Below are positions 1-10,534 of a DNA stretch of 64,000 bases, in pieces. Below the pieces are notes generated by a model, which saw only the letters and a program-made list of their open reading frames with translations, made no database searches and had not been told where the DNA came from. Position 1 is the stretch's first letter. Every line of letters begins with the position of its first letter. This stretch comes from Amoebophrya sp. A120. Its lineage: Eukaryota > Sar > Dinophyceae > Syndiniales > Amoebophryaceae. The translations under genes were made by a program, and so were the position numbers. The stretch lies in NCBI GenBank assembly GCA_905178155.1, contig CAJINV010000007.1:2027151-2091150 (forward strand). The letters are read 5' to 3'.

Positions 1-3000
1 AGCGCGAGACGTAGCGTGCCTCCCCGTCGCGAAACCGCGCCCGCCACCGAAGCTTGTTCCGCTCCAGCTGCTCTACCATCGCGGAAAAGTTGCCGGAATC
101 AGCAGCCAGAGCAGCACCAGCACTGGACGTCGAGTAGGAAGTTGTACTAGAGATCCCCCGCGCCATGGGACTATCATTCGTCCACCCAACGCCAACATGC
201 TGATCAACTACATTCGTCTTGTTGTAAAAGGCCGACTCGAGCACGGCCGCTAGGTTCCACGTCTTGACCGTAGCGTTCAGGGGTCGCAGCAAAGCGGTCT
301 CCAAAGCGGAAAGCTTTGCCGTTTTGGGGTCGTCTGTCTCCGTGAACGGTTGCATCAGATCATTCGCCACACTTATCCACAAAAAGAGGCCCATCCATAT
401 CCATTTTCTGCATGATGTTGACCACATCAAACTACACGGGACTCTACTCTTTCTATGCATGCTTTGCATCACAAATTGTATGAGGTCGATGGGTCTCGGT
501 CTCCTTCCTTTATGGCTAAGATTGCAGCACGTGTTATCTCCGTCCACTTCGGGCGCCCGCGGCGGATTGCAGCATGCCATCCTTGTCTCCAAGGAGCGCA
601 AGCTTGTGGCTCGTCCTCGCGGCAGGACTTCTTCTAAACCTGCGTCCGATGCTGGACGTGGTGAAACCTGCATGATCGGGCTGGTGGAAGATGATGCGGC
701 TGGTGGTGGCGGTGCTGCGCCGGATAATATTCCTGTCTGTGGTGCTGTACTACTACTACTACTACTACTACTACTAGAGAAGACTTGCGCGGCAGCATGA
801 GAAGGGTCGACGTCGCGACCCTTCGAGCCGCTCGAAGTAGATTGTGGCTCTAGCACAACAACTACATCTTCAACTTTTGTTTTTCTCGTGGTCGTGGGGG
901 TAGTTGCAGCACTAGTGTCGTGTGCTGCGCCGACGACGGGGTCCGCGTGGCCTTGATCGTCTTTCAAATTTGAAGCAAAAGCGACTTTGTGTAGTTCTAG
1001 GCCTAGTTCTTGGTCTTCATCCACCGAAACCCCGTCATCTTCTGCTTTTTTAGCAGCGACCAAGACGACGGCACGTCGTGGGAAGTCAGCACTACACCAA
1101 CCTCCGAGAAGTTGTTGCTGCCCTAGTTCTTGTCCGTGCAGATACTTTATTCCCTATAACGGCAAAATTGGTATTCGTATTCAAAAATCGCAAAAATTTT
1201 TCCCCCCGCCCAGCTCACTAGTGCAGACGCCCCCGCCTGCGGTGCCTGTTCTTCCGCCTCCGGTTTAAAGCCCTCGACGGCCGCGCTCCGCCTCTCGGTG
1301 TTTGAGGAAGCCGCCAAGGGGTGGTGACCGATAGCGCAATGACTGGCCCGATCTTGTGGCGGCGCTGGAGAGCCGAAAACGGGTCGCGCCTGGCTTGGGG
1401 GTTTTTGACGGGCTGCAGCTGTCTCGCGGCTTGTCCGTGTCAGCTGCTCTCGGCGTGGCTACACCGCCGGCAGATGGGTCCTGCACCTGCGGAAAATTTA
1501 GTGCCGACGAATCCAACGCACCATATGGGGCATTACCTGGCCCCTAGATTCTCGGGGCGCCCTACGGGCACCACGCCCACCACTCAGCTGCGCCGTGGAG
1601 GCGAAGTGGCCTAGAAATGCGCTGCGGCCTCCGCCTACGAAAGTGCCTCTTTGGATTCTTGGCCAGGAAGCAACATCTGTGGCCGCCGCCAAGCGTTCAG
1701 AGGAAGCGGAGCATTTGCAGCAGCCGGTCTCGCGGACCGGCAAATTTGATGACTCGGGGAAAGGATTTTTGCCCTTCCGGATGCCGAGCAAAAAACGCCG
1801 GCTTTTTTTGAATACCAAAGTCAAACACGGTGTGAAATTGGTATTCACGGGAAATTCCGACTTTGGTATTCAGCGACATTTGACCCCCCTCTCTTGGGGG
1901 CAATCTTGGGCAGCTGAATACCAAAGTTGCGCGGAAGAAAATCCGTCCGAGGTCTCCGTTTCCTGTGAACGCTTGGCCGCGGCCACAGATATTGCTTCCG
2001 CGCCAAAAATGCAAAGAGGCACTTTCGTAGGCGAAGGCCTCAGCGCCTGTCTGCGCCAGCTCTTCTCCGCGGCGCAGCTGATGGGGGTGGTGCAGGTAGG
2101 GTGGCCCGGGAATCTGGGAGCCAGGTAATGCCCCACAGGACGCGCTGGGTTCGTCGGCACTAAATTTTCGAGAGGTGCGCGACCCATGTGCCGGCGGTGC
2201 AGCTACGCCGAAAGCAGTTGACACAGACAAGCCACGAGGCACCTGCCAGCCGACAAAAAGCCTTCAGGCGCGCGCGCACCATTTTCGGCTATCCAGCGCC
2301 GCCACGAGCTCGGGCTAGTGCTTGCGCTATCGATCGCCACCCCGCGGCGGCTTCCTCAAACACTGAGAGGCACAGCGCGTCGCTCGAGGGCGTTAAGCTG
2401 GAGGCGGCAGAACAGGCACCGCAGGCGGAGGCGTCTGCACTAGTGAACTGTGCGGGGGGAAAGTTTTTTGCTATTTTCGAATACGAATACCAATTTTGCA
2501 GTTATATTCCCTGTAAAGTAATCATCCCCATCCAAAAATTTGTCATGCAAGGCATGGTGTGTGAAGTTCTGTTTTTGTTATGCAAAAAGTGATGGATCAT
2601 GGGGATGGTAAGAAGTTTTCCGGGAATAACCTCTGACGACGAGGTGCTCCACCACGAGGTCGAGGACGAATACCACCTACATCTCCAACAAGAATAGACC
2701 ACGAATATCAATATTAAAACACAAGAAATTATTATCTTCCAAGCAGGAACAACCGCAACCCTGATAAAGATCACGGGGATTGTCGTTTTTCTTGAGGATG
2801 CAGTTGTGGAAGTAGCTTTTAGGATTTTGAACATCATTTTTAGATTTCGTTTTATTCCCGCCCACGACCTCTCCTTCTTGTAGTCGATGTCCATCTTCGT
2901 CTTCCTGGAAGAAGTCAGGGTCACCAGACTGATGTTCTTATTTTTCCGAGAGAGAAGTCGTGTGCAGGGGGAGAACTTGTTCATCCGAGGTAGAAGAAAT

Positions 3001-3149
3001 CGTGTGCACGGGGGGGAGATGTTGCTGGTCGTCGAGGTCGGCGTGCTGGTCCTAGGCTTTCTGCTTGAAGATATCATTGCTCTCCTCGTCCTTGTCGTCC
3101 TTTTAATATCATCGGCGGGCTCCACCTTCTGGCATAGAATCTGAGTCAT
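1..3149 (-). CDS. Partial membrane-anchored protein, function unknown
   Basis: The gene enters at 3149 (MTQILCQKVEPADD) and runs off the left edge. The first exon has a basic, Ser/Thr-rich N-terminus and one hydrophobic stretch (KIIISCVLILIFVVYSC) that could be a signal anchor; it ends VIPGKLLT near 2612. The frame continues as LQGIKYLHGQELGQQQLL at about 1148 only if the 86-bp element at 2522-2607 and the 1,350-bp foldback at 1156-2505 are both removed with one flanking repeat each. It then stays open to about 494, rich in Ser, Pro and Ala with an eight-Ser run near 750-775. After a third element at 390-493 it continues (VANDLMQPFTETDDPKTAK, VEQLERNKLRWRARF) to base 1. The open frame on both sides of every insert is what I see; that all are spliced is inference. 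I recognise no domain. Confidence 0.6.
390..493 (-). mobile_element. Short introner, CCCATCC-end family
   Basis: Inverted ends (CCCATCC... / ...GATGGG) with ATTTTCTGCATGA and TTGCATCACAAATT as inner arms. It interrupts the partial gene at 1-3149. No clear flanking repeat was found and the exact splice positions are not resolved. Confidence 0.5.
1156..2505. mobile_element. 1.35-kb foldback element with about 700-bp arms
   Basis: The two halves are near-complete inverted copies of each other: the left arm begins ATAACGGCAAAATTGGTATT, the right arm ends AATACCAATTTTGCAGTTAT, and matching blocks continue to the centre near 1830-1900 (repeated CTTTGGTATTC). It is flanked by a perfect 7-bp direct repeat ATTCCCT (1149-1155 and 2506-2512). 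It lies inside the coding frame of the minus-strand gene; joining across it with one ATTCCCT keeps the frame (CAG GGA ATA AAG on the minus strand). The open frames inside it on both strands mirror each other and look like products of the palindrome, so I call no transposase. Confidence 0.85.
2522..2607 (-). mobile_element. Short introner, CATCCCCATCC-end family
   Basis: 86 bp with inverted ends TCATCCCCATCC and GGATCATGGGGATG, flanked by GTAA on both sides (2518-2521, 2608-2611). Removing it with one GTAA joins VIPGKLL to TLQGIKY in frame. The same end family occurs at 19537-19628. Confidence 0.7.
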
Positions 3150-4405
3150 CGCTTCGTGACTGTTCTTCCTGAGATTTACAAATTAGCCGGCGCGCAAAGG
3201 TAGACGACCTCCTTCTTGACGAAAATACATAGACGTATCTTCTTGCCGAAATGCAAATACAACAAGCATCCTTCGTTCATATCCACTACCTGCACCTGTT
3301 GTTACTAATATGGAGAGGAAGGAACTAACACCACAATCCACCTCCGTTTTGTAAAGCGATCTTCAATTATCTTTTGACTTGAGATTGTAAATCAAAAAAG
3401 AAAACGGCAACTAGTGGAAGTGGTCGTGCCTTGCGGCGCATACGTGATCGAACGAGAAGCAAGGCAACAGGAACAAAGATAACAATAACACAGCTGCTCC
3501 AGAAAATAAACATGAGCTCGCGCTGTGGGGCCGTAAAAAGAATAACCTAAAGAGGCTTCTCTTCTTACCGATTTATCTCGGAGAGTAGAACAAGATCATC
3601 CACTTCCAGACTTTCTAGCTTGTCTTTCAAAAGAGTCAAAAACAAGTACTCTCTCACACACCAGGAGCAGCCGCCACGTGTTTGCAGCGCAGCAGAAAGA
3701 GCAATAGATCCTCGACATTAGTCAACGTTTTTGAAAACGAGAAGTGCCTAACGAATGTCGGAAAAGAAAAATTCGATCATCATCATCCTCCACATCAGCA
3801 ACGACTGTGACGAAGAACCAACAGAACACCTTCTCACGTACTTAACCAGGAGCGGCAGACTGAGATCATCCCTTTGGGTAAGCACCAGTGGCACCACTTC
3901 GCTCCGTCAGCTGCATGGCAGAAGAACCATGAGAGCAGGAAATCACCTAAAGCAATACCTTTGTCCTCGCCTCTATCTGAATACTTTTCCCCGAAATATA
4001 AATATAACACCCTCTTTTTTTTTGTTTCTTGCACAGACGCCCACGTCGCTGCAGTCAACCTGGTACTGTCTGTGACGAGCGAAGGCTTCGCTCGTCACAG
4101 ACGAAGGGCTTCAAGCGCTGGAAGAACCAGGAAGAAAACAAGCGAAAAACAACATCACTCACTTTAATTCTATATGTTTATGTGCCTTTACTGCAAGTAT
4201 CTTCAAAGCAAGTAATTATCTTCCTGAGTTGCATTGCAGCTGCCTGACGCGGCAGTCGACGCAGCGTCCCACAAATCCACCCATGAGGGTTCTTCTCGAG
4301 GAGGTGAAGATTCTAGCAGTAGTAGAAATGAAGAAATATTAGGAGCTAGTAGTGATCGCATGATGATCTTCTCCCGCCTCGTTTGTCTACTTCCATCGCT
4401 TGACT
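3150..4405. other. Intergenic stretch between two minus-strand genes
   Basis: Lies between the start of the gene at 1-3149 and the stop of the gene at 4406. I see no convincing coding exon on either strand. The only structured signal is the perfect palindrome at 4069-4101. Confidence 0.5.
4069..4101. repeat. Perfect 33-bp palindrome
   Basis: Two 16-base arms (TCTGTGACGAGCGAAG and its complement CTTCGCTCGTCACAGA) separated by a single G. It sits about 300 bp beyond the stop of the gene at 4406 and could fold as a hairpin in DNA or RNA. Function unknown. Confidence 0.85.
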
Positions 4406-7400
4406 TCAGATCTTGAAGGGAGATAGGGGCTTTTTCATAGATCGCAACCGCTTCTGCATCCACGCAACTTCGTCCAGGCCTGGAAATAGTCGCTGCATGT
4501 CGTCCAGCCGAAATTTCTTTCCCTTACTCGGCCTGGTATCGCAGAACTCCCCGAGTAGAAAGTGACAAAGCGCAGATTTGTACACGTCCGTCGCTCGCTT
4601 GCTGGAAAACAGCTCCAAAGAATTTACCGTTCGCTCTACTGCTCGTGGTCCACCCGTGTCGTCGTGGTACAGCTGGTGGCCGCCGATGGTGGTAGTAGAC
4701 CACTGCTGCTGGTTTTTATTCTTGCCACCAAATGCTACAACGTGCGTAGCTGCCGTTTTGGAACTCATTCGCCGAAGCCTGGCGAAAATCTGTTTTGTCG
4801 CGGGATCCTTCAAAAGATCCTCGAATTTTCGGAGCTGTGACTGTAACACGTAGAGGGTATGGCACGTGTACCACATTCCGTGCAAGGAGCCAACGAAATG
4901 GTCGTGGATGCGCGGCACGACAATGCTTTGCAGAAAGCTCGCAACCCTCTCTGCCGCTTCGAGGCTGGAAATTGCGTAAATGGCCATGGCCAGCATCATG
5001 TCCTCATCATTTAACTCAGCGTTAGACGTTGAGGAGAAAGGGGACAGCTCCTGGATTTGGTTAACGACCTGTTGCAGCCCGAATACCGTGGCTTGTGTCA
5101 GCCGGCAAACCGCGCGGAAGGGCTGCTCGAGCATGACTCTCTGAAGCTCGGTGTCCGGCACGTCGTGGCCAAACTGCCTCCCGCCGGGGAGAGCTTCGTA
5201 CTCAAGCATATACTTCGACGAATTCTTTCCTGTTGGAAAAGATTTGCGCGGCTGCTCGGTACTCGTGTGTTGATGGCCAGCACTACTACCCCCAGCTACC
5301 TGTGGCAGCGCAGCGACCGCGCGGTGCAAACAGGCGACGAGTGTGGTCAGCATTTCGATTTGAAGGCCCACCACGTGCTGGCCCTCCGGCTCCTGCGGAG
5401 ATAGAGATAGATGTTGGGGCTCTTCTTGCTGCTGTTGCTTCACCTCGTCCTCGACCTGCTCTTGCGCACTATCGTACCGCACTGCGGCGGCTCGTCCGGC
5501 CCCCGCTGTCAAATCCAAACACGAGCCGAAAAGGACCGTAAAACGGTCCACGTCTGTCTTGTAGGGACCACGACCAACACCACCACGACGATAATTGCCA
5601 GGAGAAGAATTCCTAGCAGCCCATGGTGGTAAAGACGTAGTTCTGAAGGAAGTACTCACTTCAACATCTTGCCGCGCTCGTGCAAGATCATCAACCCCTG
5701 CGATCATCCGGAGATGTTGACCAACACCAACTGCCTTCTCGAAGTGTTGCAACCCCTTCCGGCACCACTCGTAACACTCCTGCTGCTCTTTCTCGGGAAA
5801 ATTTTTTGTCGGCGGATTTACAGTACTGGCACCAGCACCTCCACCAGCTGCTCCCGATGATGAACTGCCTCCTCCCATCGTTCGCAAGTAGTCTCGGACT
5901 ACAGCAAAACACGCCCGGCTACAGTACACCTCTTTCCACCAGGTCGCAGAAGGACTCGGAGGGCGGGGCACGGCAGAGGAAGGTTTTTTATGTTCTCGTT
6001 GTGCAGCTATTTGCGACGACGTGTTTATTTTCGACGAGGATGTCGTCTGGTTGTCTTCACCTAGTACGGGTAGTGAATGACTGCTGTTCAGGAAGGGGGC
6101 GTAGAATTCTTGGGGATACACTCTGGCGTACCGTGCCTGCAGGTTGGTTACGGAGCTCTTTTCCAGCACGAATCGCTGCTGCTCGTACAGCATATGCATT
6201 GCAAAAGCATCGTATACTGGCGCGTTGGATCGAAAAATGATTTTGCTCAGCATATTGAAAAATAAAATTTGGAATGCGGATAATTTGCCGCATAAAAAGA
6301 TCAAGATTTGTAGCTGCGGATGGCTGCGATTAGAACGAGGAACACGATACTTTTGCACAGGATACAGAATCTGGAAGTACAATGAGTTGTATTCTTGACC
6401 CGCGACTTCAAGGAGACGCTTCGCGTTCTCCGCCGCTTCCCGATACAGGTCCACAATCACCTGCTTGTCGTAGCGAAGATGAGGAGGCGCTCCTGCATTT
6501 TTATTTGATGTTGTTCCCTCCGCGGCTCGAGCTAAAAACCGCGCGGTCTGAAAGGGGAGCCAGTAGGAGAGAAAGCGCGCGGTCGCGGGGGGAAGCAGCG
6601 GGAGTGGCAGGGCAGCGTACTGGTCGTCTTTCAGGACCGAGAGAAATCCAACCCGAAACGTGTTCTCCGGGTCGCAGCACGCCAGAAACTTACGCATGCC
6701 TTTAGTACTATATGCCTGCTGCAGGAGCCCGCTGGTGGACTTGGAGGTGGAGGAGGATGACGAGATCATAATATTCGTTGAAGACGCCACTTCTTGTGCA
6801 CTCGACGTCGTACTAGTTGTCATGGGCTCGATTTGACTGCCCCCGCAGTGCACCAGAAAATGCGTGAGTCGGCAGAGCAAAACGTGAATCAAAGACGTAA
6901 CTTTAGTAATAGCTGACTCGACCTCGTCCACACCGGACACTGCGGACGGCGCACTTTTCGCCGGCACTGCACTCGCAGACAATGAGCTGGTCCTGTGCGA
7001 AGATGAAAGACTTGTTGTCTTTGACTTCCTCCACCCGCGCTGCTCATGCTCCACGAGCAGCAGGCCCAAGAGGTCGAGGCTCGCGTGAAACCATTTCGAA
7101 ACAACACTGGGCAACAGGGTCGTCGATGCTCCGAGTTGCAAAGCGGTGGTCGAGTTCGTTGTGATCGTGGTTCCGACTACTCCCGCGGCCGCACCATAAT
7201 GTGGTGGTCCTCCTTTTTTACCCCCGGCGGCGGGCGCCTGCGTCTGCTGCTGGGCCAGCGCCTTGCTCAATTTTCGCATTTCCGCGCGGCACCGCTGTTG
7301 CGCATCGTGGACCAACCACAGACTCAGGGAGACTGCCTGCAAGAGACACTGCTGCTGAAAATTACTGACCCCCGCCGCTTCTTCATCGTGCTTGACGTTG

Positions 7401-10251
7401 TTACTACTTTTCATGCGGCCTTGGTTGGGGTTTTGCTTATTTTCCTTTTCTTTGTCTTTGTGCTGTTTCAACATCTCTTTTTCCCCCGCCGCGGCCACAT
7501 TTTTGCTCCTTCCGTCCGCCGATGCACCTCGTCCAGCTGCACCTGTGGTGCCGCTAGTATTAAGGACGTCGTCAGCATCATCATGATGCTCCAATTTACT
7601 AATGAATCGTTCCCAGAACTCCGCGCCACAGTGTTTCCGGAAAGCCGCCTCGACTAGGCTGCAAGTTCTTCGTTCGGAAGTACCACTAGTTGTACCTCGC
7701 GAGGTGGAGGTGGACGCTGGAGATTTAGTGTCTTCCACCACGTAAGTAGGGTGAGCGAAGTCGAAGTCATCAACAACGCGCGTCGAAGTCCTTTCTACGC
7801 TTCGCAGGTACAGGCAGGCGAAGCTTTCGAACACCACCTGCCAGCTCCGGAACCCCTGCCCAGCGGTCGCCGACAGAACAGTAATATCCTGAGAAAAAAG
7901 AAAAACTGTCGCAGTCTTCAATTGTAATGCACAACTTCCTTGAGACAGTTCGTTGTCATGCTCGACATGCAATCGTCTTTTATATTGTCTGACGCATGAT
8001 CTTTCACAGATTGTTTGATACTTCGCAAATTCATTCTATTGCTGACCCTGCAGAGTTGGCTTGATACTGAGACAGTTTTTTCTTGCGATAGATGTCCGGT
8101 AGACTGTACAGAATGTGGTACACACTGTTGCGCAACACGCTGACTTCATCCTCCGCAGGAGCTACCTTATTGTTGTTGTTCGCCGTCGTGCACATAGATG
8201 AATGTAGTCCCACCACCCTGGTCGATGAAGAATATTCCCCGAAAATTTGCAAGCATTTCCATCCACTTTTTTTATTTTTTGCATGAGCATGACTAACATA
8301 ACCGCGACTTTGATATTAGCTTTCTTTCCTCCATTCCCATTGCTGATTTTTGCATGACATCAGACACAAGTGGTCGCAAATTGGATGGAATGAATGTGAA
8401 AAAGTTTTCAGGGCGTAAAGAAATTCCCCCACCTCCAAACAGCACCGCGCCCGTGTTGCTGCGCTGCTGCATGAGGAGCGACGTCGCAGAGTGCAGGTTG
8501 TCGTTGACTCCTTCCAAAGCCGCACGGAGCAGCTGCCGCAATTCAGGAATCATGTTGATGACTGGTTCCTGCGGATGGAGTTTCTGCATCAGCTGATCCA
8601 AGAGCTCCCCTTGCTTGCGCGCGAAGCTGTCCAGCTGCCGGCAAAATTCCAGATCATCAAACGACGCAGAACTAGTACTAGCAACAGGAGCTGCAGCAGT
8701 AGCTGCACTAGTACTTCCACCATGTGTACTAGGAGCAGTCAAGCCTCCGGTACTAGCAGAAGTCCCAGAAGATGAACCAAGGACCTCCGTCAGCTTCAAC
8801 TCTTTCTCCACTGACAGAATGGCGTCGGCGAACTTCGCGTGCAGTTCCACCGTGTCTTTGTCAAGCGGATGCAGCCGCCCCAGCACGTAGTCTTGTTCCG
8901 CGCCGGCACTGATAGTGTGGCAAATCCAGTCCTTTTGCACGTGGGTGCTGTGTATCCTATTCAAAAGTATCGTATTTTTTCCATGCGCAATTCAAATTCT
9001 TGCAAGCCTGCATATACAAATTCAAATAAATCGCTTTCATCCTGAGAACAATTTCCGTCACAAATTTGTCCATTTCTCACGCTGAGGAAACTACACTTAG
9101 TCATGCAAAATAAAAGAGTTGCTATTGCTAAGTACGTAGAACGATACTTTATTTGCGATGCATACTGTCCCACTGGAATATTTTCCCCATTGGCGTGAGC
9201 AGGTCTACGCCGACCAGGGCCTTTATTTTGACCAGTTCCCGGTGCAGGTCAAAGCCTCCGTGCTGGAAAAACTTCTTGAACAGAAACTTCGGGAACGCCA
9301 GGGGCAGAAACAAGCGGACATACTGCTTGTGCGGCTTGGCGCGGTTGGACTCCTTGGTGAAGGACTTGGTCGCGTCCAGCACGAATGCCTCCTCATTCGG
9401 TGCGGAAAAAAAGCTCAGCCCGAACACCTTCAGGCTGTAGATGGGGAGCACGGAAGCAAAATACGTGCTGCTGACAAAAGGTTGATGTTGATCTTCATTT
9501 TCATTAGTTTTACTTTTACTAACTTCCTGATTTTTATGTCCAGGAAGCAGCGCGAATTCAGTTTTGGCGGTCGTGTTGTTGTTCGAGGTCGCATATGGTT
9601 GTACAACTACTGAATCGCGGCCTCCTGCGCGTCCGCGTCGAAGGTCAAACGCGTTCAACTGCTTAAGCGCGGAGAGGGTCAAGCTTAAAATGTGGTTCGG
9701 CACCTTGCCCGCCTCCTCGTACAAATGCTGGCTCCAGACCTTCTGCCCACTGTAGTCCAGACTCCAAAGCGCGGCTGGCGAGGAAAACAAGCGACAATCC
9801 GCGAGCGAAAGCAGGCGGCCGGTGGGGGAGAAAGAAGAAGAGGTGGTCGTAGGGGCTTCGTAGTTGGGATGAACAACCATAGCCGATGAAGAAGAAGATA
9901 TGACCCCCGGTTCTCCTGGTGAACAAGTAGATGATACCAATTCCCGGTACCAAGAGAGTGGCTCACTCTCGCCGCCAAACCACGCGGCCAGACACCGAGC
10001 CGCGAGCGTCGCGACGAGGGTGCTAATTTCCTGGTCCAAGGCAGATTTGACAACATCCGGGTCGCGCGGGTCCGAGCTGTTATTATTTCCTGCACCACCT
10101 CCCACTGCTCCAACGGTTCTTTTTTCCAGCTGGTACTCTCTCCGAAATTTCCGCGTGAAGGTGCACTCGATGCGGAGAACGGCCGTGAGCAGCAAATGCG
10201 TAAACGAGCAGTAGTTGAACACCGTTTTCTGCGTTATCTTCAGGCTGTATC
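4406..10251 (-). CDS. Large unrecognised protein, about 1,700 aa
   Basis: At least four exons. The first exon found begins after a likely acceptor (TTTTTCCTCAG, 10252-10262) with YSLKITQKTVFNYCSFTHLL; the start codon was not located and must lie between 10252 and 10534. The joint QWDS|THVQKDW is exact when the element at 8953-9164 is removed, and KKLSQ|DITVLSATAG when 7895-8066 is removed. A small exon around 8072-8195 (APAEDEVSVLRNSVYHILYS) lies between; its upstream boundary is unresolved. The product looks mostly helical, with Ser/Thr/Gly-rich inserts, and ends MQKRLRSMKKPLSPFKI. HEAT-type transport receptors crossed my mind, but no motif supports that. Confidence 0.6.
7895..8066 (-). mobile_element. 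Introner in large protein gene, 6-bp repeat CTGAGA
   Basis: 172 bp flanked by perfect CTGAGA (7889-7894 and 8067-8072). Removing it with one copy joins AAA CTG TCT CAG to GAT ATT ACT GTT on the minus strand in frame. Inner arms share AGAAAAACTGTC in inverted orientation. The 3' side looks like a normal acceptor (TTTTTTCTCAG), but the 5' side (TATCAAG) is not a GT donor. Confidence 0.65.
8953..9164 (-). mobile_element. Introner, AAAGTATCGT family
   Basis: 212 bp. Ends TATCCTATTCAAAAGTATCG and ACGATACTTTATTTGCG...CATA are inverted. Flanks are CTGTG (8948-8952) and CTGTC (9165-9169). Excision restores QWDSTHVQKDW. A GT-AG reading of the same boundaries breaks the frame, so splicing here is probably non-canonical. 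Confidence 0.8.
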
Positions 10252-10534
10252 CTGAGGAAAAACGTCGTTGCTCCCATTCCGAAGTTGTCCAGAGGGGTAT
10301 TTTTTTTGCAACACAAATCTTCTACTTCTTCCACAACCTTTAAGTTTATTCGGAGCCACACATGACAAAAACAGATCTGGTTCTGGTGTTCTACCTATCG
10401 TGTGGTAATGCAGGATAGCAATGACACCGAGCAATCTGGTGCTTATTGACCGACGATCCTGGCTAATACGACATCATTACGAATGCCATCAAAACATCAC
10501 GACGAGGAATGCTTCTGTCGCCCTCGCCTCAAAG
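10252..10534. other. Short spacer between two minus-strand genes
   Basis: Separates the stop of the giant TPR-like gene from the first recognised exon of the next gene. It must hold that gene's 5' exon and start. A possible acceptor lies at 10252-10262; the stretch GTGTTGCAAAAAAAATAC (minus strand) resembles an introner arm. No exon boundary could be fixed. Confidence 0.4.

Noticed and set aside
264-800. Plus-strand open frame of 178 codons
   Set aside because: It lies antisense to the well-supported minus-strand exon (Ser/Pro-rich frame from 1148 to 494) and includes the CTA-repeat shadow of the Ser run.
1265-2592. Many overlapping open frames on both strands
   Set aside because: They fall in the arms of the palindromic element, and frames in one arm mirror those in the other (for example PRGLSVSTAFGVAAPP and RGLSVSAALGVATPP). 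No transposase motif is seen.
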